Origin: Desulfuromonadaceae bacterium
Lineage (GTDB): Bacteria; Desulfobacterota; Desulfuromonadia; Desulfuromonadales; UBA2294
Length of the DNA: 16,949 nucleotides
Direction: 5' to 3'
Assembly (NCBI GenBank): GCA_024636225.1
Contig: JAGXHN010000023.1
Coordinates: 1-16,949, forward strand
In this document: piece by piece, positions 6,444 to 15,154 of the stretch
How positions within the stretch are numbered: position 1 is the stretch's first letter
Layout: each line of letters starts with the position of its first letter
Notes under the pieces: model-generated
Databases searched by the model: none
What the model was told of the DNA's origin: nothing
Seen by the model: only the letters and a program-made list of their open reading frames with translations
Position numbers and translations under genes: made by a program

Positions 6444-6905
6444 ATGAAAAATTCACTACAAAAGGGAGCTGTTTTTACACTTCTTCTGCTCCTCTTCTCG
6501 CTGATTATTCCGACTGCAGCCAAAGCGGTCGATCCCGAACGACCGCCGGAACAACTCGACCTGGGCGATGAATCCCCCCGAAAAGAGACGATTCTCGATC
6601 TTATATTCGGGGCTGAAGCCAGACTTCCGACTGAAAAAGGGATTCTGATCATCGATGCCTTTGAAGACTTGAACAACAACGGACATCAAGATGATGCCGA
6701 ACCGCTCCTCTCAGGGGAAGTTTCTTGTACGGTTGACGAAATCAGCTATTCTGTCCCGGCTTTTATCCCCGGGCTGAATTATAACAGCCGCTACACCATC
6801 CGCTGTTCGAGTGAGAGCTATGTCATCTATTCTTCAGCTAAAGACATCTTTATTGAGCGACGTGGACATGTGATCGAGATCAGTCTGCCGTGTGGAAAGT
6901 TATAA
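6444..6905 (+). CDS. Small exported protein with a possible calcium-binding loop
   Basis: This 153-residue protein starts with a clear signal peptide: MKNSLQK, a Leu-rich core, and PTAAKA with predicted cleavage before V29. After an acidic and proline-containing stretch, residues 66-92 read as a strand followed by DAFEDLNNNGHQDDAEPLLSG. That pattern of alternating Asp/Asn ending in an acidic residue is like the calcium loops of SdrD B-type or dockerin/EF-hand-like modules that start Ig-like folds. C95, C119 and C150 could include a disulfide. The ribosome-binding site is weak. It begins 38 nt after bioA on the same strand, so it may be read from the bio promoter, but nothing links it to biotin. 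Function is unknown. Confidence 0.75.
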   Translation: MKNSLQKGAVFTLLLLLFSLIIPTAAKAVDPERPPEQLDLGDESPRKETILDLIFGAEARLPTEKGILIIDAFEDLNNNGHQDDAEPLLSGEVSCTVDEISYSVPAFIPGLNYNSRYTIRCSSESYVIYSSAKDIFIERRGHVIEISLPCGKL

Positions 6906-6954
6906 ATTCGTCACATCAGCAGACCCGCCCCTCTCTTTTTAAACTTTTTTTCAG

Positions 6955-8166
6955 GTGACACCTTTGCGTATCCTGTTCAACTTTCTTGTTCCCGGGTCGT
7001 TGTTGATTGCGGGAACCGTCCTCTTCTTAAACAGCCCCTTTCTATCAAAAATCACGCCGTTTCAGATCGATTCAGGCGCGAGTATTCTGGTTCTTCTCAC
7101 GGCGTTGCTGGCGTGGCGCTTCGATCGATCGCGGATCATCTATCTGCTTCAGACCCTTCTCTACACAGATATTGTCATCCGTACCCTCGTTGGTCCGATT
7201 CGGGCGACCCTCCTGCCGATCATTATTGCTATTTTGTTGATTAGTTTATCCTTTCTTGCGCTCCTCAAAGAGCGGGGAATTCATTCCGTGCGGGGGATTT
7301 TTGTCACAGCTTCGCCGCTCATTCAGGCGGCCCTCCTTTTTTTCTGGTTCAAAACAACCAGGAACCTGAGCCTCCCGAATATCGAGACTGCGGTTCTGAA
7401 TCTTCCTCCTCCTCTATCTGAACTCCCCGAGCTTATACTCCTTTTGATTATCGTAGCGCTGCTGACACAATCGATCCGATTTTTGCGTTACCCGAACCCT
7501 CTGGAAGGGGGGCTGCTCTGGGTCATTATCGCCCTGACTGCAGCGCTGTTTTATCCGGCAGGGGTGCAGACAACCCTGCTCATCTCTGCCGCAATTCTGA
7601 CTCTGCTCATCTCTTTTATCGAAATGTCGCACACACTCGCCTACAAGGATGAGTTGACAGGCCTTCCGGGGCGCAGAGCGCTAATGGAGAGAGTCAGTAA
7701 GCTCGGAAGCCGTTATTCCATCGCCATGGTCGATATCGATTTTTTCAAGAAGTTTAACGACACACACGGTCATGATGTCGGCGATCAGGTGCTGAAAATG
7801 GTTGCAGCACGTCTGGCAAAATGCAACGGCGGCGGTCGTGCGTATCGTTACGGAGGAGAAGAGTTCTGTATTGTTTTTCCAGGTAAAACCGCTGACAACT
7901 GCCTGGAGCCTCTGGAGGAGGTCAGGAGTCGAATTGCTGATCAGCCATTCTCGATCCGCAAGCTGGCTCGCCCGTTAAAAAAGCCGAAAAAAGCAGCAAA
8001 AAAAAACGCAAAAAGTAATAGTGTCCATGTCACCGTCAGTATCGGTGTAGCCGAAAAAACACCCCGATACAGCCAACCCGATGCTGTCTTGAAACAGTCT
8101 GACCTGGCTCTTTACCGGGCGAAAAGCGCAGGGAGAAACAGGGTCTGTTCTGAAAAAAAAGGGTAA
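6955..8166 (+). CDS. Membrane-bound diguanylate cyclase (GGDEF domain)
   Basis: The 403-residue protein has a hydrophobic N-terminal half with about seven membrane segments between residues 6 and 224, then a cytoplasmic GGDEF domain. The domain begins with DELTGLPGRRAL (232-243), has the metal-binding VDIDFFKKFND (D260) and an intact active-site loop RYGGEEF (G300-F304), so it should make cyclic di-GMP from two GTP. The RxxD inhibitory site normally found just before this loop reads NGGG (291-294) here, so product inhibition is probably absent. A lysine-rich insert (KKPKKAAKK, 342-350) sits in the later part of the domain. The membrane half is not a sensor I can name. The GTG start lacks a clear ribosome-binding site; TTG at 6964 is an alternative. 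Confidence 0.92.
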   Translation: MTPLRILFNFLVPGSLLIAGTVLFLNSPFLSKITPFQIDSGASILVLLTALLAWRFDRSRIIYLLQTLLYTDIVIRTLVGPIRATLLPIIIAILLISLSFLALLKERGIHSVRGIFVTASPLIQAALLFFWFKTTRNLSLPNIETAVLNLPPPLSELPELILLLIIVALLTQSIRFLRYPNPLEGGLLWVIIALTAALFYPAGVQTTLLISAAILTLLISFIEMSHTLAYKDELTGLPGRRALMERVSKLGSRYSIAMVDIDFFKKFNDTHGHDVGDQVLKMVAARLAKCNGGGRAYRYGGEEFCIVFPGKTADNCLEPLEEVRSRIADQPFSIRKLARPLKKPKKAAKKNAKSNSVHVTVSIGVAEKTPRYSQPDAVLKQSDLALYRAKSAGRNRVCSEKKG

Positions 8167-8188
8167 AGATACGAACAGGGACAAAAAC

Positions 8189-8956
8189 TTAACGCCTCTC
8201 ACCGCTTTCACTTCGCCGCCGACTCCGATTCTCTGTTTCATCCCGATATTCACTCTCTATCCCTTGCCGGGTTCGGGGCTCATTTCGCCATAACGGTCGG
8301 TCCCCCCCCCCTTCTTTGTCGCGCCTCTTTGGACGAGGCCTGTACCGGTCGTAATCAGTTCGAATATTTGGTGACAGATTATACCGGTTGTAATGATGAG
8401 GGGCGGGCTCTGCAGACCGTCGATAATAGCGCCCTTTGTGGTAGACATGATTGAAGCTGAAGAAGAAAGACCTCGGATAGTCATACGGATACCACACACC
8501 GTATGGCGCACCGTAAATATAAAGAAAATAGTTGGGCCACGGTGTGGCATTAATATAGACGATGGTTCGATTTTCGGCCGGTTTAATCCCGGCAAGAACG
8601 GTTGATGGAACTTGACCGGCAACGATCTGCCAACTCCCATCGGGTTGTCGGCAGGCTGTCCCGTACCCGATCTCTTCCCGATTATCGATGATTATTGTCT
8701 GAGTAAATTCCCGACACGGCTCGCCATGACTGTTTTGATAGGTTCTTACCGGCTTGATTTCTCCTGAATAGACATTATCCGGATTGACCCAGGTAGAAGC
8801 CTGTCCTGACGGATTGTTTTCCAGCGCGAACTGAAATGTATCAGAGACCGCCTTCTTCTCTGTCTCATCAAGAACGTCAAAACTCTCTGCGGCGATGCCG
8901 TAACAGCTGCTTGCGATCCAGAACAAAACAGAAGTGATGGAGATAAACCGTTTCAT
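8189..8956 (-). CDS. Exported surface-antigen-like protein with a Tyr/Arg-rich tail
   Basis: The 255-residue product starts with a signal peptide (MKRFISITSVLFWIASSCYGIAA, cleavage near AA-ES; the cysteine at 18 leaves a lipoprotein possible). Residues 40-115 hold a domain with STWVNPDN, GEPCREF (C81), GYGTACRQPDGSWQIV (C102). This matches the C-terminal module of the 17-kDa surface antigen / RT0821-Lpp0805 type, usually outer-membrane-associated, but without the glycine-zipper repeat. A Tyr-, Pro- and Phe-rich segment (138-190) follows, then a strongly basic tail (200-255). The ATG follows GGAGG at good spacing. The ten-G tract at 8302-8311 encodes G216-G218 in that tail. The stop is 22 nt from the end of the convergent diguanylate cyclase gene. 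Precise function is unknown. Confidence 0.85.
   Translation of the reverse strand: MKRFISITSVLFWIASSCYGIAAESFDVLDETEKKAVSDTFQFALENNPSGQASTWVNPDNVYSGEIKPVRTYQNSHGEPCREFTQTIIIDNREEIGYGTACRQPDGSWQIVAGQVPSTVLAGIKPAENRTIVYINATPWPNYFLYIYGAPYGVWYPYDYPRSFFFSFNHVYHKGRYYRRSAEPAPHHYNRYNLSPNIRTDYDRYRPRPKRRDKEGGGDRPLWRNEPRTRQGIESEYRDETENRSRRRSESGERR
8302..8311 (-). repeat. Ten-base G tract inside a coding sequence
   Basis: Ten consecutive C on the plus strand read as ten G in the coding strand (GAA, nine G, GAC). Gain of one G would end the protein eight codons after the tract. Loss of one G would replace the tail with a different short end that stops after GEMSPEPGKG. It is either a slippage-prone site or a place where the assembly could be wrong. 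Confidence 0.9.
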
Positions 8957-8988
8957 TATGAACCTCCTTTAAGTCGTGCCATGTCATG

Positions 8989-8994
8989 ATTATA
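8989..8994 (-). promoter_or_regulatory. -10 element of the surface-antigen-like gene
   Basis: A perfect TATAAT on the minus strand lies 33 nt upstream of the ATG at 8956. The region at -35 is A/T-rich (TTATTT) with no good TTGACA match, so an activator or an UP-like element may help. The predicted leader of about 26 nt carries the strong GGAGG. Confidence 0.45.
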
Positions 8995-9126
8995 CCAAAA
9001 CATCCCACTAAAAATAAAATCTGATTTTCTTTACCGCGAACGGGTGAGAGATTGACGATGACCTTGCCTGACAATTCTTTGGCGGAGCGAAGTCGATAAA
9101 AAAATCTGGAAGACAAAAAAGAGCAG

Positions 9127-12100
9127 CTAAACGGTGACGTCTATAAAGCTGTCAATCAAGGGGAAGTAGAGGCCGCAGCGAATCTGGCTGGAGTGAAACA
9201 GACGGCCGAGGAGAAGGGAGTAAATGTTGAGTTGCTGCTGATACTTCATCGCCTCGTCGGCAAGAAACCTTTCGAGGGGGAGTCTGTCGGGTAGACCGCT
9301 GGTCTTGTAGTCGACAATCCACCGGACGCCGGAACGATCAACAAAGGTCCGGTCGACGACAGCATGGACAATCTGGCCGTCGACGACGCCATTTAATGCC
9401 AGCTCATTGGCCTGTTCCGGGTAAGATGAAAGTAGCCATCTTCCGGTTTCTGAACTGATCGTATTTCTCAAGCATTTCATGACCTTAAGTACCAACGCTT
9501 CAACTGAAACATCAGCCACGCCAAATCTGTTCAGTTGACGCCCGATCCGGTCCTGAATCGTATTGAGACGATTGACGGGCCACGAATCGAGACCTTGCTC
9601 GGCGATCGTCTGCAGCCATTCATGCACAACCGTTCCGACGATCCGCCCGTGCCCGGAGGATAACGAAAAGGGCGAGCCTGAAAAGACCGGTCCACCTTGA
9701 TCCGAAGCGTGTTGAATCGGCCCGGATTGCACACTTATCGCAGATTGAAATTCAGGAATCGACCAGCTGTGCGGCAAGCGGCTCAAGAGCAGCTCCTGCT
9801 TCCTGTCGTCGTCAGATGATTGAGCAGCACCCCGACGCAGATCGATCGTGGACAAATCGATTGCCGGCCAGATCGTATTCAGTAATGAACCGGCCGGAGG
9901 GGTGAGTTCTTCTGCGTCTGCATCGCCAATCAGATGGCCATATAAAAAAAGACGGCTGCGCGCGCGGGTCACGGCAACATAGAACATGCGCAGCGTCTCC
10001 AGGGTACTGCGATCCTGATTGATCGCACCGATGGCACGATAAGTCGTCCCGGCATCACCCTGATCGTAAGCGGGGATCGGCGCGAGCAGAAGACCGTAAT
10101 CGGGGTGATCGATCCAGCGCAGCATGGTCTTATCCTCCCCTTTGATCTTGCGCCCTAATCCGGGGAGGATAACGGTATCAAATTCGAGCCCTTTAGCCTT
10201 ATGAATCGTCATCACCTGCAGAAAATCGGTCGCTTCGGGATCGGGACTGGCGTAGAGTTTCTCCAGCCGGGTCTCAAGATGCTCAAAATCGACCAGATCC
10301 CCGCCATCATCCAACTCCTCCAGCAGAGTAAAAATCTGTCGCGCATCATCAAGCTCCGCAGCCGTTACGCAGGCAGGTCCGCCCAGAGAGAGCCAGCACG
10401 ATTCGACCAACCGCCGCAGCGGCAGCTCCCCTCTTTTTTGCAGGGTTCTTTTAATCACCGGAAGAAACTTATGCAGACGATCGGCACCATCCTGACTCAA
10501 CCCGAACAGATCAAACTGCCCCGCTTCGGCGGTAAGTTGCTGCCAGAGGGTTCTTTTCCCCTCATCGGCACAGAGATAGAGGAGATCATCGGCCTGAAGA
10601 CCACACCACGGAGCACGTAAAATAGCGAGCCAGGCAACCCGATCCCCCTGGTGCAACAGAGCCCGGGTGAGCGAAAGGAGATCACGGGTGACCGGACGTG
10701 CCATCAAAGGGTCGATCTCCTGTGCCTGAAAGCGTATTTCGGCAGATTTCAGAGTAGAGATAATCTTGAGCAGGTGCGCCCGCGATCGAACCAGAATCGC
10801 GACCGATCGAATCTTTTCCGGATCATTTTGCAGCCCCCTGATCGTCTCCACAATCGCTTCGGCTTCCCGGTCATCCTGTCGATCAGAAAAACAGATGATT
10901 TCCACCGCCCTCCCCGACAGTTTCGGCTGCGTGGCAACAGCCGGTGAGTAGGTCACAGCACCCCGCGCGGCATCCTCACGCAACGGGAAAAGCGGCGGAC
11001 AGATCTTGTTGATCCAGTCGACGATGTCGCTTTGCGAGCGAAAATTGGCCGTCAAAATTAAGGGGATCAGCGGAATCGACGGCAGTCCTGCCGCCCTGGC
11101 ATGCAGATAGAGACCGACCTCGGCTTCGCGAAAACGATAGATCGATTGCATCGGATCGCCAACCACAAACAGTGTCCGGCCATCATCAGGCGTCCACCCT
11201 GCCGTCAGCTGATGCAAAAGAGCATACTGACCGTGTGAGGTATCCTGAAATTCGTCAGCCAGAATATGCTGAATTGAAGCATCGAACTGTAAAAGCAGAT
11301 CTTCAGGCTGATCTGTATCGCCAAGAGCTCTTCTGGCGGCACCGGCAAGTTCAACAAAATCGACCTGCCCCATAGAGGAAAAGAGTGCGGACAATTCGAC
11401 CACGGCTTGCGGCAGAATCACGAGCAGAGCGCGCAATATCTGCCACTGATTTTCGGCATAATGACTGTCGGGGAGGTGATCGAGCAGATCAAAAGCACAG
11501 GTTGCTGCTGCATCAGAACGAACCTGATCCAGAAAAGCGAGCATCCGCTGTTTCATGGCGACCAGTTCCGGCTCTTTGTCCGACGGAAAACCTTGACGTT
11601 TATCAACCTTTTTCCGCAGACCGCCTGCCGCAGTCTTAACAATACCAGCCAGAGACGACCAGTAGCAGGGAGATTCATCCAGACCGGACACTCCCTGCAA
11701 CAGACGATCATCCCCCTGCAGGGCGAGCTGCCGGGCGGCAAAATCGGCAAGCTGAGTCAGCTCGGCAAACAGTTCTGCGCCGAGGGTTTGCCGGAAAAGA
11801 GTCGTGCGGTCCTGAATGTAACCTTGCAGACTTTGTTCGAGATGCTCGCGCTGCCCGGCAAAATCATCAATCAAAAGGTGCCGCAGCCATTGATCACGAC
11901 GGGAGAGCATATCAACCAGAAGGTCACGCACCATCGGCAGGCGATTATCGAGATGATTGAGTAAGGTCTCTAACGCCTCACCCGCCCCCCCCTGATCGCC
12001 ATCGAGGCGCTGCAAAAAAGTCTCAACCGCTTGACCGTACAGCTGAAATGGATCGCTGGAAATCTGTGGCGAACTGCCGAAACGTGACAGCCAAGGCATC

Positions 12101-12501
12101 CGTTTGACCAATCTTGCACAGAGACTGTCGATGGTCATCACCTGCAGCCGCGACGGATTCGACACCAGTCCCCAGTCGCAGAGACGATCCCTTTCCACCA
12201 CCTTTTTCGCCCGCTCCCAGGTCAGAGCTTCGTGTTCGGATTCCGGACACGGTAAATTTACTGCAGCATCGAGCGCATCGAGTAGACGAGCCTTCATCTC
12301 TCCTGCCGCCTTGCGCGTGAAAGTGATGGCCAAAACCTCCTCTGGTCGCTCGCAGATCGCCAGCAGCGTTAAGATACGCTGGATCAAAAGTTCGGTTTTT
12401 CCGGAACCGGCCGGAGCCTGCACAATGAAGGAGTGACAGGGATCGAGCGCCTGGCGTCGGGCGTCAGCGTCGGGCGGCCAGCTCTTTTGCTTACAATTCA
12501 T
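9127..12501 (-). CDS. AddA-like UvrD-family helicase with C-terminal PD-(D/E)XK nuclease
   Basis: I start at the ATG at 12499-12501 (MNCKQKSWPPDADARRQ), giving 1124 residues. An upstream start at 12948 would add 149 residues that are only the preceding gene in another frame. SF1 helicase motifs are all present: Walker A APAGSGKT (29-36), Ia ITFTRKAAGEMKARLL (59-74), II DEFQDTS (416-422), III VVGDPMQSIYRFR (446-458), IV NFRSQ (486-490), V TIHKAKGLEFDTVILPG (765-781) and VI FYVAVTRAR (840-848). The C-terminus has the AddA/RecB-type nuclease: H960 in GTVVHEWL, D1050, and D1064-Y-K1066 in VDYKTS, then YQQQLNIYS. It should unwind and resect broken DNA as the motor subunit beside the upstream AddB-like protein, with which it overlaps by 11 nt. 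Confidence 0.93.
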   Translation of the reverse strand: MNCKQKSWPPDADARRQALDPCHSFIVQAPAGSGKTELLIQRILTLLAICERPEEVLAITFTRKAAGEMKARLLDALDAAVNLPCPESEHEALTWERAKKVVERDRLCDWGLVSNPSRLQVMTIDSLCARLVKRMPWLSRFGSSPQISSDPFQLYGQAVETFLQRLDGDQGGAGEALETLLNHLDNRLPMVRDLLVDMLSRRDQWLRHLLIDDFAGQREHLEQSLQGYIQDRTTLFRQTLGAELFAELTQLADFAARQLALQGDDRLLQGVSGLDESPCYWSSLAGIVKTAAGGLRKKVDKRQGFPSDKEPELVAMKQRMLAFLDQVRSDAAATCAFDLLDHLPDSHYAENQWQILRALLVILPQAVVELSALFSSMGQVDFVELAGAARRALGDTDQPEDLLLQFDASIQHILADEFQDTSHGQYALLHQLTAGWTPDDGRTLFVVGDPMQSIYRFREAEVGLYLHARAAGLPSIPLIPLILTANFRSQSDIVDWINKICPPLFPLREDAARGAVTYSPAVATQPKLSGRAVEIICFSDRQDDREAEAIVETIRGLQNDPEKIRSVAILVRSRAHLLKIISTLKSAEIRFQAQEIDPLMARPVTRDLLSLTRALLHQGDRVAWLAILRAPWCGLQADDLLYLCADEGKRTLWQQLTAEAGQFDLFGLSQDGADRLHKFLPVIKRTLQKRGELPLRRLVESCWLSLGGPACVTAAELDDARQIFTLLEELDDGGDLVDFEHLETRLEKLYASPDPEATDFLQVMTIHKAKGLEFDTVILPGLGRKIKGEDKTMLRWIDHPDYGLLLAPIPAYDQGDAGTTYRAIGAINQDRSTLETLRMFYVAVTRARSRLFLYGHLIGDADAEELTPPAGSLLNTIWPAIDLSTIDLRRGAAQSSDDDRKQELLLSRLPHSWSIPEFQSAISVQSGPIQHASDQGGPVFSGSPFSLSSGHGRIVGTVVHEWLQTIAEQGLDSWPVNRLNTIQDRIGRQLNRFGVADVSVEALVLKVMKCLRNTISSETGRWLLSSYPEQANELALNGVVDGQIVHAVVDRTFVDRSGVRWIVDYKTSGLPDRLPLERFLADEAMKYQQQLNIYSLLLGRLFHSSQIRCGLYFPLIDSFIDVTV

Positions 12502-15154
12502 CTCCCCCCCCTGCAGCAGCCATATCGATCCGGCAGATCGGCTTGATATCGCAATAGAGGCAACTCTTCTTCTCGACCGGTGCCACCGCGATTTCACCGC
12601 GAATAAAGGCATCACCCAACTCTGGCAAAACCTTTTGCCAGTGCCGCAGAGCCGCATCGAAATCGTCCACCCCTTTATCAGCCAGAAGTTTATTCTGCGA
12701 AGACTCCTGTAAACCTGGCCAGGCATCGGGAGTGCGGGCCAGACCGACAAAACGACACTCTTTATCATTCCCCTGCAGATGGGCAAACAACACCGCATCA
12801 ATCGAATCGAGAGGCTGATGCAAGCAATAGATCGGCAATTGCGGTTCTGTAATCCTCGCGTCGAGCCACTGCTTATGATCGACATTGTTTCCCGATTTAA
12901 AATCGATAATCGCAATATGGCCATTTTGCAGAGTATCGAGCCGATCAATCCTGGTGCGCAGAATTAGCTGCCCTACCGTCTCCGTATGACGCTGTTCAAC
13001 CACTGCTTCGAATGGCGGACGTCTTCGATCCACCTCAAGCCATTTCAGCGCCATACGTATCAGTCGCGCTGATTCCAGGCGACGTTGACGTGGCGTCAGA
13101 CTGTCACGATACTGTCGTTCAAATCGGGAAATCGCCTGTTCCACAACAGTTTTGAGCAACGTCAACAGCGACTCTTCACTCATGGCCAGAAGTCGCTTTT
13201 GCGCGACGACCTCCTGCCAGAACAGCTCCAGTACCGTATGAATCAATGTCCCTCTCGCCATCCCGTCCAGACCGACATCCGGACTGCGCAACCCTTCAGC
13301 CCGGAGACGATGATGAGCAAAGGCACGAAACGGGCAGATCGCCTGGTCCTTTACGATACCGGTCCCGCCGGAGACCGCTTTGAGCGAATGTATCGGGGCG
13401 ACGTGCCGATCATTGACTGATTCAAGTTCTGGCCGTTGATGCCAGATGATCGATGCCGGATCCGCTGAAGCAGCCTGAGGGGGTTCACACGGAGTATATT
13501 TTTGAATCAGAGGGCTCGGCCGACACGGTGCGCCATCAATGGTCTGCGGCCAGCTCAGAACCAGATCGGGCGCTGCAGAGAAGAGCCGACGCGTGACGGT
13601 CTGCGCAAAAAAAAGCTCCCGATCAGCGTCGGCATGCGGCATTTCGAGACGACGCTGAAGCGGCAGCGGGATAAAGGGGTTTGGTTGAGCCGGTTGCGGC
13701 AAAGCGGCGTCGTGCAGGCCGAGGACCCAGAGATGGTCAAACTCTTGCCCGGCGGCTTCCAGAAGTCCCAACACTTCAACCCCGTTTGATTGCGATTCCG
13801 GCTGAAAAATCGCCTCCGCCGCGAGCTGACTCAGCAATTTCACAGCGGTAGAGCGATCGATCAAACCACAGACGTGATCGAGACTGGCCAGAGATTCGAG
13901 AGTCTGATAAAACCGTTTGACCGCCTGGTAATCATCACTGGAGAGACTCCTCTCTCCGGGCCAGCCGGTCACCCCGATCTCTTTATGAAACCTTTCAGCC
14001 CAGGCGCCGGGCGAGCAGGTATCTCGACCGGCAGGACGCTGTATAAAAGAAGAAACAATCGCGCAAAAATCAGGGATTTTCAGCGATTCCAGACATTTTA
14101 AAAGTCTGGGAAGTGTCCAGTTTATCCGGTTTTTTTCGCGCAGGGTCCGATCCACCAGACAACGCTGACTCTGCTCTGTCAGCGAACCTTTAAGATACGG
14201 CGAACGAAGCAGCCAGCCGACTTCATTCAGACTGATCTGATGACCGGTCGAGAGGAGTTTCAAACCTGTCCGAACAACCGGGATGCGATCGAGCCGCTCT
14301 CCCAAAGAGATATTCATCCGCTCCGAATGGAGCTCACCATTAATCAGCAGAGACGGATCGATCTGCGCAAGAAAAGTCGACTGAAACGAAGAGAGATACT
14401 GTTCAAGCTGCGGGGCGACAATTGCGACCCGACAATCCGGATCCACCTGAAGAATCGCACTCGCCCAACAAGCCGCACGACGCACCTCGTCATCCGGACT
14501 GGCCGCCGCAACCAAACCGGGCGGTCCGCTGTTCCCCTCCGGAATCTGCCAATCAATCAGCTGACAGTTTTGCTGCTGCAAAGAGCGACGTAAACGCTGG
14601 TCGGTCGGCGTCAGGTTGTCAAATCCGGCAAACAGGAGCTTGTCCGGAGCGGTCAGTCTCCCTCTATCGAGAGCGTCTGCAATCAACCCCGGCAGTTCAC
14701 TCGTCATAATCCAGCCATTCTGACCGGCTATCTGCGTCCAGACATTTTGCCAACGCAAAAAAGAGCAGTGGTCAACAGCCCCCTCCTCTTCACTGAAAGT
14801 TGTCTCATACCGGGTCAAAAGCTGACTGGCGGCCAGAGCCATTTTTGCCGACTGAGTCACCTGCAGCAGAGACGTCCCGGCCGTTTTGAGATCGTCACTT
14901 AAAATTTTTTCCCAGACGCGTTGCGCCTGCGCCGGACTCAACAAAGCATCGGCTTGATCGAGTTTCTGCAGGGAGTTTTTCAGCCAGGTTTCGTAGGTAA
15001 AAACTTCAGGTCGGCGCCAGACCTCACCCCCCTGCGCAACCTGCAAGGCGTCAAAATCGGCAATCAGACGTCGGGCGAGGCGACGATTAACAGCGACGAC
15101 AGGGATATCATTCTGCAGGTATTTAAGGAGTTCAGTCCGTTTCATCGGGTTCAT
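12491..15154 (-). CDS. AddB-like PD-(D/E)XK nuclease with iron-sulfur cluster motif (probable DNA repair protein, TIGR03623-like)
   Basis: The 887-residue protein resembles the AddB-related repair proteins of about 900 residues. Its N-terminus (VVAVNRRLARRLIADF) has no Walker A motif, so the helicase-like part is likely inactive, as in RecC. EVLGLLEAAGQEFDHLWVLGL (460-480) is a family hallmark. The nuclease motifs are GTLIHTVLELFW (H639), RIDRLD (D737), IIDFKSG (D751, K753) and EPQLPIY (Q772). The four cysteines of the AddB-type [4Fe-4S] clamp are C607 (AICPFRAF) and C865-x2-C868-x5-C874. With the downstream AddA-like helicase it should form a resection complex with two nucleases and one motor. 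The ATG at 15154 overlaps the VanZ-like gene by 23 nt; an ATG at 15145 is also possible. No strong ribosome-binding site precedes either. Confidence 0.9.
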   Translation of the reverse strand: MNPMKRTELLKYLQNDIPVVAVNRRLARRLIADFDALQVAQGGEVWRRPEVFTYETWLKNSLQKLDQADALLSPAQAQRVWEKILSDDLKTAGTSLLQVTQSAKMALAASQLLTRYETTFSEEEGAVDHCSFLRWQNVWTQIAGQNGWIMTSELPGLIADALDRGRLTAPDKLLFAGFDNLTPTDQRLRRSLQQQNCQLIDWQIPEGNSGPPGLVAAASPDDEVRRAACWASAILQVDPDCRVAIVAPQLEQYLSSFQSTFLAQIDPSLLINGELHSERMNISLGERLDRIPVVRTGLKLLSTGHQISLNEVGWLLRSPYLKGSLTEQSQRCLVDRTLREKNRINWTLPRLLKCLESLKIPDFCAIVSSFIQRPAGRDTCSPGAWAERFHKEIGVTGWPGERSLSSDDYQAVKRFYQTLESLASLDHVCGLIDRSTAVKLLSQLAAEAIFQPESQSNGVEVLGLLEAAGQEFDHLWVLGLHDAALPQPAQPNPFIPLPLQRRLEMPHADADRELFFAQTVTRRLFSAAPDLVLSWPQTIDGAPCRPSPLIQKYTPCEPPQAASADPASIIWHQRPELESVNDRHVAPIHSLKAVSGGTGIVKDQAICPFRAFAHHRLRAEGLRSPDVGLDGMARGTLIHTVLELFWQEVVAQKRLLAMSEESLLTLLKTVVEQAISRFERQYRDSLTPRQRRLESARLIRMALKWLEVDRRRPPFEAVVEQRHTETVGQLILRTRIDRLDTLQNGHIAIIDFKSGNNVDHKQWLDARITEPQLPIYCLHQPLDSIDAVLFAHLQGNDKECRFVGLARTPDAWPGLQESSQNKLLADKGVDDFDAALRHWQKVLPELGDAFIRGEIAVAPVEKKSCLYCDIKPICRIDMAAAGGGDEL
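12504..12511 (-). repeat. Eight-base G tract at the AddB-like/AddA-like junction
   Basis: The tract codes the near-final glycines of the AddB-like protein and lies 2 nt before the ATG of the AddA-like gene, where it may also act as the ribosome-binding site. With one G fewer, the upstream frame continues through that ATG and joins the two proteins. Confidence 0.9.

Noticed and set aside
12502..12948. N-terminal extension of 149 residues on the AddA-like helicase (start at 12948).
   Set aside because: The stretch is the C-terminal coding region of the AddB-like gene read in another frame. It is rich in Arg, Ser and Ile with no domain, and the MNCKQ start at 12501 puts Walker A at the normal distance from the N-terminus.
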